12,526 nt of DNA from positions 2,590 to 15,115 of the forward strand of contig DEPS01000034.1 of the NCBI GenBank assembly GCA_002358875.1. The letters are read 5' to 3'. This DNA comes from Lachnospiraceae bacterium UBA3386 (lineage in GTDB: Bacteria > Bacillota > Clostridia > Lachnospirales > Lachnospiraceae). The position numbers were made by a program, and so were the translations under genes. Below, piece after piece: positions 7,097 to 12,526 of the stretch (position 1 is its first letter; each line of letters begins with the position of its first letter). The notes beneath the pieces are model-generated. The model worked only from the letters and a program-made list of their open reading frames with translations. It did not search any database and was not told the DNA's origin.

Positions 7097-7236
7097 CCCT
7101 CACCTCTCCGTCGCTGTCGCTTTTCAGACCCTCTTTGTAAATCCTTCCGTTGAATTTCCAGGCATAATGCCCGGAATATCCATGCTGGCATTGTCCAGAT
7201 GCGCCTCTCAAAGGGGGATTTTATCAGACGATTCAT
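7093..7236 (-). CDS. small basic ORF, 47 residues
   Basis: The ORF begins ATG 7236, 21 bp after the kptA stop, with AAGGAAGG 4 bases upstream. It ends in TGA overlapping the ATG of the next small ORF. The product begins MNRLIKSPFERRIW, contains an amphipathic central segment (MPAWIFRALCLEIQ) and ends in a strongly basic tail (QRRRGEG). I do not recognise it. Good spacing and the 4-bp overlap argue for translation. Against this, another minus-strand frame here shows a protein-like string (GRIYKEGLKSDSDGEV), so the segment could be the decayed remains of a different gene. Confidence 0.4.
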   Translation of the reverse strand: MNRLIKSPFERRIWTMPAWIFRALCLEIQRKDLQRGSEKRQRRRGEG

Positions 7237-7257
7237 CCAGCCTTCCTTTTCCCTGCT

Positions 7258-7812
7258 TTATTGCTTTGATTTCTTCAAGTATTTTACCGGCACTTCCTTC
7301 GTCAGCCATACTTTATTGGCTGACAGAAAAAAGCGAAAGCCGTCCTCCGTCATCCTTTTGCAGTCAATCTCATAGATCACAGGCCTGCCATGCCGGCTCC
7401 CGACCTTCTTCGCCGTTTCCGCATCGGATGAAAGATGCACGTACAGCCGCCCTTTTGGGATCAATCCCTGCCTGTCGATGGAAGCGGTGTATTTTTCTGC
7501 AGTCCCATGCCAGAGAACGTCCGGCGGTATCTTTTCCTCCAGCTCAACATCCACGGGAACGGAGTGGCCCTGGTTCGCCCGGATCAGCGTGTGATCCTCG
7601 TTGAAGGAATACCGCTGCTTTTCATCCGTCCTAACAATTTCTTCCAGGGACTCCATGCTGAGGGAATGACCGCCGGAACGGTTTACTCCCATGATCAGTT
7701 CCCGGACGTCTGCCCAGCCATGTTCGTCAAGGCTGATGCCGATGGCCTCGGGCCTGTGACGGAGGATCAGGGAAATGAATTTGCTGGTGTTCCGAAGCCC
7801 GTTTCTGCTCAT
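7258..7812 (-). CDS. kptA: RNA 2'-phosphotransferase (Tpt1/KptA)
   Basis: The predicted 184 residues match the normal bacterial KptA length. The enzyme family transfers an internal RNA 2'-phosphate to NAD+ via an ADP-ribosylated RNA intermediate. It releases ADP-ribose 1''-2''-cyclic phosphate and nicotinamide; some members also ADP-ribosylate nucleic-acid ends. The N-terminal winged-helix lobe carries LRHRPEAIG (Arg18-His19) and RYSF (Arg67), followed by IRANQGHS. The NAD-binding lobe carries LWHGT (101-104), GRLYVHLS (Arg122) and FFLSANKVWLT. The essential Arg-His-Arg-Arg quartet known from Tpt1 is therefore all present. GGAGGTAAAAA precedes the ATG. It heads the minus-strand train that includes the four-domain ADP-ribose protein, so a functional link through ADP-ribose chemistry is likely. 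Confidence 0.95.
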   Translation of the reverse strand: MSRNGLRNTSKFISLILRHRPEAIGISLDEHGWADVRELIMGVNRSGGHSLSMESLEEIVRTDEKQRYSFNEDHTLIRANQGHSVPVDVELEEKIPPDVLWHGTAEKYTASIDRQGLIPKGRLYVHLSSDAETAKKVGSRHGRPVIYEIDCKRMTEDGFRFFLSANKVWLTKEVPVKYLKKSKQ

Positions 7813-7887
7813 TTTTTACCTCCAATCCAATAATCCTGCGGCATATGGGGAATGCAGGGATCTCGCGGATTATGTGGATTCCAAGTT

Positions 7888-7918
7888 ACAGATACCCCGA
7901 TCTATGGACTGTATCTGT
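7888..7918. repeat. inverted repeat ACAGATAC/GTATCTGT in kptA leader
   Basis: Perfect 8-bp arms lie at 7888-7895 and 7911-7918 with a 15-base centre, 76 bp upstream of the kptA start. The spacing and position suit an operator or leader hairpin. The related word CAGATACAG recurs twice downstream of rpn (9544-9568). Confidence 0.4.
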
Positions 7919-7996
7919 GTAAAATACAAAAGGCATGTATCCCCGGAGCAGGCAGTACCAGATAGAAATAGCGGATACCCACAGGCCATCCGGGGT

Positions 7997-8011
7997 TTGG
8001 GCGGAGCCCAA
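7997..8011. repeat. short hairpin TTGGGC/GCCCAA
   Basis: Perfect 6-bp arms with a GGA loop. It is one of a run of compact hairpins in the kptA-rpn intergenic region. Confidence 0.35.
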
Positions 8012-8021
8012 CAGGAGGCCG

Positions 8022-8053
8022 CAGGCAACACGGAAAATAATCCGTGTTGCCTG
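8022..8053. repeat. perfect 13-bp hairpin with AAATAA loop
   Basis: CAGGCAACACGGA (8022-8034) is perfectly complementary to 8041-8053, leaving a 6-base loop. There is no T-tract on either side, so a terminator is unlikely. A structured RNA, operator or mobile-element end are the alternatives. Confidence 0.65.
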
Positions 8054-8079
8054 GAGCATCCCTGCACTGGCAGCCGGAG

Positions 8080-8109
8080 GGTGCCAAATCCGGCACCGGA
8101 TTTGGCACC
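8080..8109. repeat. near-perfect 30-bp palindrome
   Basis: GGTGCCAAATCCGG (8080-8093) and its exact complement (8096-8109) are separated by only two bases. Such a short centre favours a DNA-level role (dimeric protein site or cruciform) over an RNA hairpin, though either is possible. It lies 26 bp from the preceding 13-bp hairpin. Confidence 0.65.
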
Positions 8110-8327
8110 AGCAGGCGGTGCTTGCCATGGAAAAAACCGGCTGGAAACGAGATTGCTTTTAAGGTGGTTTTTTTGGGGAAATTGGTGCCGGTTATTTGTT
8201 GTTTTATCAAGGAAGAAGTCCGGGTGCCCGGTACGAAGGCCGATCCTGCCAGACCATGCGTTCTCCGCCTGCAGCCTCCTGCCACACACATTTCAGTTAT
8301 TTTGTCATGGATGAATCTGCTTTGGAG

Positions 8328-8336
8328 TGATATAAT
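8328..8336 (+). promoter_or_regulatory. extended -10 promoter for the Rpn-type nuclease gene
   Basis: TGATATAAT combines a consensus -10 hexamer (8331-8336) with the upstream TG of an extended -10. No good -35 lies at 16-18 bp. Transcription would start near 8343, giving a leader of about 90 bases before the nuclease start. Confidence 0.5.
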
Positions 8337-8433
8337 AATAGCAGATAACAGCCCGCCGGAACACCCCGGATCCGGGCAGGCTGCCAATAACTGCCGATAT
8401 CCAACAGGCATCCGGTTTTATGAAACAGGGAGA

Positions 8434-9492
8434 ATGACTGACATGCCGCACATCGTTTCGGACTATAAGGACCGGCTGTTCAATTTCCTGTTCGGGAATG
8501 AAAAGAACAAGGAATGGACGCTTTCCCTTTACAACGCCGTCAACGGGACCAGCTACAACGATCCTTCCAAAATTGAAATCAACACGATCAAGGAAGTCCT
8601 CTATCTCGGAATGCACAATGACGTTTCCTTCCTGATCACGCCGGAAGCCGTCCTGTTTCCGGATGGAGACGACTTTCCAAAGGATGCCGTAACCGCAGAA
8701 GGAACCCCCGTAATGAAGGATCCTGAAGATGCAGGTGAATTCAATCTTTATGAACAGCAGTCGTCCTATAATCCCAACATGCCGCTGAGGCTCCTTCAAT
8801 ATCTGGGAAGCCTGTACGAGAAATATATTGCCGCAAGGAAACTGAACAAGTACGGTGCCGGGCTGATCAGGCTTCCGGTCCCAAAACTCGTCGTTTTTTA
8901 CAACGGGGAAGCAGAAATGCCGGACGAACATATCCTGCGCCTGTCAGACGCGTTCCCAAAGGGCTCATCCCCGGACGTTGAAGTCAGGGTGCGCATGATC
9001 AACATCAATCATGGCAGGAACAGAAAGATCCTGGATGCGTGCAGGCCGCTTTCCGAGTATTCCCTGCTGATCGATCTGATCCGGAAGAATTACAAGTCTG
9101 CCTGTACATTGAAATATGGCACGAAGGCTGCTCCGAGAGATATCGCGACGCGGGAAGAAAAGGAAGCGATCCTGATGGATGCCGTGGACAGGGCCGTGGC
9201 GGCATTTCCGAAAGACGCAGTAATCCTTCCATTCCTTAAAGAACACAGAGCGGAGGTGAAAGAAATGCTTTTAACCGAATACAATGAAGCGGAAGCCATG
9301 CGGCTGTTCTTCCTTGATGGCGAACGCGTCGGCGAAAAAAGAGGCATAGAAAAAGGTCGGAACCACACAATTTATGAGATGGTCCAGGACGGCGACATCT
9401 CCGTTGCCCGGGCTGCACAGAAGCTGAAAATCAGTGAAAAGCAGGTCCGGGACAATATGCTTCTTCTGGGATTCAGGATGCCAAAAGAATAA
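8434..9492 (+). CDS. Rpn-family PD-(D/E)XK nuclease / putative transposase
   Basis: The predicted protein has 352 residues from ATG 8434; ATG 8443 is an alternative with better spacing to GGGAG. Upstream in-frame sequence lacks family similarity. The N-terminal half is a PD-(D/E)XK nuclease core of the recombination-promoting nuclease/transposase_31-like family. It shows SDYKDRLFNFLFG (9-21), HNDVSFLI (Asp63), NLYEQQSSYNPNMPLR (Glu107, Gln109) and KLVVFYNG. Family members cleave DNA and promote RecA-independent recombination. Residues 71-104 form an acidic insert between the two catalytic segments that I do not associate with common relatives. Residues 295-352 form a GxxxGxxxG-type linker plus a helix-turn-helix-like tail (ISVARAAQKLKISEKQV). 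It is probably monocistronic, with a terminator at 9569-9616. Confidence 0.85.
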   Translation: MTDMPHIVSDYKDRLFNFLFGNEKNKEWTLSLYNAVNGTSYNDPSKIEINTIKEVLYLGMHNDVSFLITPEAVLFPDGDDFPKDAVTAEGTPVMKDPEDAGEFNLYEQQSSYNPNMPLRLLQYLGSLYEKYIAARKLNKYGAGLIRLPVPKLVVFYNGEAEMPDEHILRLSDAFPKGSSPDVEVRVRMININHGRNRKILDACRPLSEYSLLIDLIRKNYKSACTLKYGTKAAPRDIATREEKEAILMDAVDRAVAAFPKDAVILPFLKEHRAEVKEMLLTEYNEAEAMRLFFLDGERVGEKRGIEKGRNHTIYEMVQDGDISVARAAQKLKISEKQVRDNMLLLGFRMPKE

Positions 9493-9512
9493 ACTGGAAC
9501 GCCAGGACGGTT

Positions 9513-9542
9513 TTGCCATTTCACCTTCATTTCAGGTATAAT
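9513..9542 (+). promoter_or_regulatory. promoter TTGCCA-18-TATAAT
   Basis: TTGCCA (9513-9518) and consensus TATAAT (9537-9542) are separated by 18 bp, just past the rpn stop. The predicted start near 9549 is only about 20 bp before the terminator stem at 9569. Most transcripts would therefore be short unless the terminator is bypassed into the 9780 gene. Confidence 0.5.
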
Positions 9543-9543
9543 C

Positions 9544-9568
9544 CAGATACAGCATGATTCAGATACAG
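9544..9568 (+). repeat. direct repeat CAGATACAG x2
   Basis: Identical 9-bp copies lie at 9544-9552 and 9560-9568 (16-bp period, about 1.5 helical turns), between the promoter and the terminator stem. Possible regulator site or slippage product. Confidence 0.4.
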
Positions 9569-9616
9569 AATACGCGGACAGAGGCGCAATGCCTTTGCCG
9601 CGTATTTTTTATTTTG
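9569..9616 (+). terminator. intrinsic terminator downstream of rpn
   Basis: AATACGCGG (9569-9577) pairs perfectly with 9598-9606 and is followed by a T-rich run (TTTTATTTT). The loop contains a further AGGC/GCCT stem. It ends rpn transcripts and, given the promoter at 9513-9542, could also act as an attenuator for the 401-residue gene. Confidence 0.75.
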
Positions 9617-9779
9617 GCAAAATCACTTCGCCGGGAAACCGGCTGCTGGCGGCAGCAGGAAGCCAGGTTCAGCTGCAGGATGCAGGCAGCAGGCTTTAAT
9701 TGCCCGTGCCTGTTCCGGCTGCTACGCCGGGCTTTCCTGCGGGCTGTTTCCAGCTGTTTTTTTTGAGGAGGCCGAAGAA

Positions 9780-10985
9780 ATGAAGAAAGAAAAGGCGCAG
9801 TTCGTACAGGCAGAATACGATGGGAAAAACGAGTATTTCCTCACGCCGGAGCGGCATGTCATTGAAGTCGGGGTCGAAAAATATCCGGAGGATCCTCGGG
9901 AGGCATTCGACCTCCTGTCGCATATCGTCTCGGCGCACAGGGACTGGTCAAAGGTTGACAGGGAATTCAACGAAGCGCTCATGGAACACGTCCCTGCATC
10001 TGTGAAGGAACAGGCATATGTAGATTTCCTGCTGGAAAACTGCCATATGTCGAAGCCCGCAGTTCCGAATGGCTGGGCTGACTGGGAACTCCGGATGAAC
10101 GGGACGGACAGGTGCCTGCTTGAAATAGACAGCGTTTCCGATGATGTGGCGTATACCGGAAGGATTGAAGAAGACGCGGCAGAGATCGCCCGAGGATACG
10201 GCTATGAACTCGGGCAGGAATACTCGCTGCTCGACCTCCAGAAAATAGATGCCGCACGGCAGGAACGGGAAAGGAGATCGGCGGCTGCTTTGGAAGCCTC
10301 TGTTCAGGGAAAGGAAGAAAAGGGAGGCGAGCGCAACGATGTAGACCGTGCGGCATCCCCCGGTCCGGAAAAAGAAAGATGGGAAGGCGGGCGCGGCAGC
10401 ACGGACCATAAGGCGTCCCCCGATCCGGGAAAGGAGGCTCCGGGCACGCCCTCTCCCGAAAACAGGGACACCAGCCGCATTGCGGAAATCAAGCCCCTGT
10501 TTTCCGATTATGTCATCCTTTCGAATCACGAGCGTTCCACGATCGACCAGTACACGGAATGGGGAGCATGGCTCGCCGTCAGCGAGGTCAAAAGGGAATA
10601 CGGCTCGGCGACTTTTAAGAACATCAAAAAAGCGACGGAAACCATGGCGGCGGAAATGGAGCTGTTCGGGCAATGGGAAGACGGGGAGGTATATACAAAG
10701 GCCGAATATGACAGGGACGGGAGCGTAATAGAAGAAACAGTCAGCGGCTTTTACGGGGACAATTCTGTTTTTTCTGAAATGCCGGATGGAACAGAAAGCC
10801 TTGGCCTGTACCATACCATCGATGAGTGTTTTGAGAAAAACCAGGACAGGCTTGGGATCAGGGTAGACCCGCTCCCGTCGCTGGAAGACAGGATCCACAT
10901 GGCTGAGGCCATTGCATCCGGAAACGGGATAAATGAACCGCCCGCCCCAGGGAAAGATTTTCAAAAGCCGGCCCACGAATTGTGA
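9780..10985 (+). CDS. unrecognised two-region protein with proline-rich linker
   Basis: The predicted protein is 401 residues, soluble, with no signal peptide. Start at ATG 9780 with GAGGAGG 9 bases upstream. Region 1 (1-165) is acidic with probable alpha/beta character and ends in a charged helix (DLQKIDAARQERERRSAAA). Residues 178-232 are a low-complexity linker rich in Gly, Pro, Glu and Lys, built from two 20-residue repeats. Region 2 (233-370) starts at SRIAEIKPLFSDYVILSNHE and includes a conspicuous EWGAWLAVSEVKREYG segment. I do not recognise either region. Size, linker and company (sortase, Rpn nuclease) suit accessory cargo of a conjugative element, but this is inference. Its last 25 bases overlap the convergent sortase gene. 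Confidence 0.8.
   Translation: MKKEKAQFVQAEYDGKNEYFLTPERHVIEVGVEKYPEDPREAFDLLSHIVSAHRDWSKVDREFNEALMEHVPASVKEQAYVDFLLENCHMSKPAVPNGWADWELRMNGTDRCLLEIDSVSDDVAYTGRIEEDAAEIARGYGYELGQEYSLLDLQKIDAARQERERRSAAALEASVQGKEEKGGERNDVDRAASPGPEKERWEGGRGSTDHKASPDPGKEAPGTPSPENRDTSRIAEIKPLFSDYVILSNHERSTIDQYTEWGAWLAVSEVKREYGSATFKNIKKATETMAAEMELFGQWEDGEVYTKAEYDRDGSVIEETVSGFYGDNSVFSEMPDGTESLGLYHTIDECFEKNQDRLGIRVDPLPSLEDRIHMAEAIASGNGINEPPAPGKDFQKPAHEL
10321..10440 (+). repeat. degenerate 60-bp tandem duplication in the linker
   Basis: Two consecutive 60-base units (10321-10380, 10381-10440) align without gaps at about 37 of 60 positions. The strongest match is around GGC-TCCCCCG-TCCGG. Each unit encodes 20 residues of the pattern GG-R...D...ASP-P-KE. 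This is an old in-frame duplication that lengthened the linker. Confidence 0.55.
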
Positions 10986-11854
10986 GAAGCCTGACGCCCG
11001 TACTCCGGAGGCTGCGCCGGGGAACAGCACCTGCCGATGATCAGTGTCCTTTTGTCCGGATCGGCCTCGCAGCAGGACAGGATCACTGTGTGGTCAGTTT
11101 CCCGCAGCTCCACGTCGTTTTTCACCAGCGACTGCCGCTGCAGGGCTTTTTCCCACACGAGGAATTCAGGGCCGCCTTCCTTCCAGAGCATGTACGGCTC
11201 CGTCTCAGGGCGGGCGACGGTCACGGAATAGATGTGGTACCGGTAGTTTCCTTCCGGAGTCAGGATCCAGAAATAGGGGTCGGCATCGTAGGCTGCCTGG
11301 TCTTTGAGCCTGCCGTTATTGCCGAACATGGAGCCGTTTTTCATGTTGTGCCCGTAGACGATGGAGTTCGCGTCGGAAAAGTCGGGAGAGTTGCTGCAGG
11401 ACAGGAAGATCGTCCCCGCGAAAAGATAATCGCCGCCGGGCGTGTGGTGGAGGAAGTATTCGTTTTCCTCTCCCTGTGCGATTGGATAGGAAATCCCGAG
11501 GGAATCGGCATAGATCCATCCGATGATGCTGCCGCTTTCGGAAAGCAGCCCGCCCCAGTCAATACGGACGGGCACTTCCGCGTCCTCGTAATAACTGTCG
11601 TCTTCCCATGCCTGCCGCATGGATATTTCTTCGTCTTCCACGGTATCAAAAGAGCTTTTCCGCTCCGGATCCGTTGCTTCTTTCTGCGCATACCTGACTT
11701 CCATCCCGCCGTACAGCTCGCCGATCTGCCTGTAATTCCGAAAAATAATCACGAGCATTGCCATGGCATACAAAGCAGCTGCCGCGAACAGGACTGCTGC
11801 CAGGCGCAGCAATACTTCTTTCGCTTCTTTCCGTTTCCTTTTCAGACTGGTCAT
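10961..11854 (-). CDS. srtB: class B sortase
   Basis: The predicted protein has 297 residues. A basic N-terminus and a membrane segment (14-38) anchor it with the catalytic domain outside the membrane. Domain landmarks are IIGWIYADSLGISYPI (110-125), NEYFLHHTPGGDY, IVYGHNM (catalytic His169), VILSCCE (catalytic Cys262, with Cys261 replacing the usual Thr of LSTC) and DKRTLIIGR (Arg269). Class B sortases attach specific cell-wall proteins, such as haem-uptake proteins or conjugation adhesins, to peptidoglycan. They are common cargo of Lachnospiraceae conjugative elements. No sorted substrate with an NPxTN-like signal is seen in the window. The C-terminus carries about 20 extra residues past the usual end. 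GAGGTATTTAA precedes the ATG; a promoter lies at 11886-11914. Confidence 0.92.
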   Translation of the reverse strand: MTSLKRKRKEAKEVLLRLAAVLFAAAALYAMAMLVIIFRNYRQIGELYGGMEVRYAQKEATDPERKSSFDTVEDEEISMRQAWEDDSYYEDAEVPVRIDWGGLLSESGSIIGWIYADSLGISYPIAQGEENEYFLHHTPGGDYLFAGTIFLSCSNSPDFSDANSIVYGHNMKNGSMFGNNGRLKDQAAYDADPYFWILTPEGNYRYHIYSVTVARPETEPYMLWKEGGPEFLVWEKALQRQSLVKNDVELRETDHTVILSCCEADPDKRTLIIGRCCSPAQPPEYGRQASHNSWAGF

Positions 11855-11885
11855 TTAAATACCTCGCCAAAGATGCGGGGATCCT

Positions 11886-11914
11886 ATCATGGAGGAGTTC
11901 AGGTAAAATGTCAG
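11886..11914 (-). promoter_or_regulatory. promoter for the sortase gene
   Basis: On the minus strand, CTGACA (11909-11914) and CATGAT (11886-11891) are separated by 17 bp and point into the sortase gene, whose ATG is 31 bp further on. Matches to consensus are 5 of 6 and 4 of 6. Confidence 0.45.
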
Positions 11915-11924
11915 ACGGACATTG

Positions 11925-11999
11925 AAAAACAAGCCCACTCACAATTAGTGCCGCTCTTTGTATCGCTGTCACTAAAGTGAGTGGGCTGTTTTGATTGTT
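11925..11999. terminator. bidirectional intrinsic terminator
   Basis: AGCCCACTCAC (11932-11942) pairs with GTGAGTGGGCT (11977-11987), and an inner AGTG/CACT stem lies at 11947-11950 and 11970-11973. T-rich runs follow on both strands (GTTTTGATTGTTTTTTT on plus, TTGTTTTTC on minus). It most likely ends transcripts of the 12044-12526 gene and insulates the sortase promoter next to it. Confidence 0.7.
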
Positions 12000-12043
12000 T
12001 TTTTATTCCCAAGGCAGGTTTTTTCTGACCGAACACACAGGTG

Positions 12044-12526
12044 TCACCAGGGCAATCCTTCGTCCACGCTTTCCCAGCCGTCGTCCATGAAGCCTGTTCC
12101 GGAATTCCAGCCCCCGCTTTCGTATTCCGCGCCCTGTTGGAAAGGGATGTTCGCGACAAGTGACGCGAAAGCGGGATCATCAACTGGAGACGGCCTGTTA
12201 TCGTCAGGCTTTTGTGGAGAAGGAGGATTTGCCGACGCAAAGCTGCCACGGGAAACTGTTCCATTTTCCGGCAGTACCCCGTTTGACGTTCTTCCTTCAT
12301 TTTGCCCCGCTTCGTTCGCAGGCGTGATTGAAACTATGTTTCCTGTCTTCGCGTTCTGTGCTGACTGCCGCCTTAATTCGCGGGCCTTTAAGTACAGGGC
12401 CCCCGATTCGGTCAGAATCTTTTCGAAGTTGTCGACGATAAATCTTTGCGCCTGCTCATTCTGAATCTTTCCATTATTTCTACATGAAATAGCAACCGCC
12501 ATATTTCGGTTGTATGCTGTACTGGA
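12044..12526 (-). CDS. partial unrecognised gene, C-terminal portion
   Basis: The frame stays open to the right edge (8 codons beyond ATG 12502), and no ribosome binding site precedes that ATG, so the true start is probably outside the window. The visible 160 residues begin with a helical segment (QNEQAQRFIVDNFEKILTES, then ARELRRQSAQNAK). A low-complexity tail follows, rich in Pro, Ser, Gly, Asn and Asp, ending in the acidic DDGWESVDEGLPW. The disordered tail and the neighbouring sortase would suit a conjugation or mobilisation protein, but I recognise no family. The bidirectional terminator lies 57 bp downstream. Confidence 0.55.
   Translation of the reverse strand, partial: SSTAYNRNMAVAISCRNNGKIQNEQAQRFIVDNFEKILTESGALYLKARELRRQSAQNAKTGNIVSITPANEAGQNEGRTSNGVLPENGTVSRGSFASANPPSPQKPDDNRPSPVDDPAFASLVANIPFQQGAEYESGGWNSGTGFMDDGWESVDEGLPW

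Larger units (their letters stand above)
7813..8327. other. non-coding divergent intergenic region
   Basis: No convincing gene was found between the divergent kptA and rpn genes. Frames in this stretch lack ribosome binding sites and family resemblance. It holds at least four compact inverted repeats (annotated separately). A long A/T- and G-rich stretch at 8130-8200 is flanked by AACCGGC/GCCGGTT (8135-8141, 8187-8193). No strong -35/-10 pair was found for kptA on the minus strand. Confidence 0.6.

Noticed and set aside
6948..7211. 87-residue minus-strand ORF
   Set aside because: It lacks a good ribosome binding site, and two shorter frames with better signals and an ATGA overlap cover the same DNA. 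Its segment GRIYKEGLKSDSDGEV is protein-like, so a decayed gene in this frame is not fully excluded.
3748..7812. Complete toxin-antitoxin pair with an ADP-ribosyltransferase
   Set aside because: Only hydrolase-type domains and KptA are present; no DarT-like or other dedicated ADP-ribosyltransferase is visible in the window.
8044..8433. N-terminal extension of the Rpn nuclease by 130 residues
   Set aside because: It begins inside a perfect hairpin, precedes the extended -10 promoter and shows no protein-like or family similarity.
9948..11030. 360-residue minus-strand ORF
   Set aside because: Antisense to the 401-residue gene, with no ribosome binding site or recognisable domain.
10982..11980. 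332-residue plus-strand ORF
   Set aside because: Antisense to the well-supported class B sortase.
1..12526. tRNA, rRNA or CRISPR array
   Set aside because: No cloverleaf-like tRNA, conserved rRNA segment or regularly spaced repeats were seen by eye on either strand.

Overview
The window looks like an accessory region of a gut-type Firmicute, probably a Lachnospiraceae or related Clostridia. The grounds are moderate GC content, strong GGAGG-type ribosome binding sites, a TipA-like MerR regulator, a class B sortase and an Rpn/PD-(D/E)XK nuclease-transposase typical of that group. Several genes are truncated, fused or decayed, and there are many perfect inverted repeats. Both fit a region shaped by mobile elements.

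Layout. 1-594: a 135-bp imperfect palindrome, a truncated excisionase-like helix-turn-helix ORF ending inside it, and a probably frameshifted ORF remnant. 595-7812 is one long minus-strand gene train. Read in the direction of transcription it contains: a KptA/Tpt1 RNA 2'-phosphotransferase; two overlapping small ORFs of 47 and 57 codons; a 1053-residue protein carrying four different ADP-ribose-processing domains; a decayed cupin gene; a small Ntn (choloylglycine-hydrolase-like) amidase; a chimeric ORF (alpha/beta-hydrolase N-terminus joined to a flavodoxin-family C-terminus); a small alpha/beta hydrolase; and a MerR/TipAS regulator with its own 19-bp-spacer promoter. 7813-8433 is a divergent intergenic region rich in perfect hairpins. 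8434-9492 (+) is an Rpn-type nuclease. A promoter followed at once by a terminator (9513-9616) then precedes an unrecognised 401-residue gene (9780-10985, +). That gene converges on a class B sortase (10961-11854, -). A bidirectional terminator separates the sortase from the 3' end of an unrecognised partial gene running off the right edge.

The most striking system is the KptA plus four-domain protein pair. KptA consumes NAD+ and transfers a 2'-phosphate from RNA, releasing ADP-ribose 1''-2''-cyclic phosphate. The large protein joins a PARG-like TIGR02452 domain, an ADP-ribosylglycohydrolase (ARH/DraG) domain, a NADAR domain and a MacroD-type macrodomain, each with recognisable motifs. It could be a broad eraser of ADP-ribose from protein and nucleic acid, a disposal pathway for KptA products, or a counter-defence or immunity factor. 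No ADP-ribosyl-transferring toxin is visible in the window, so the function is inferred.
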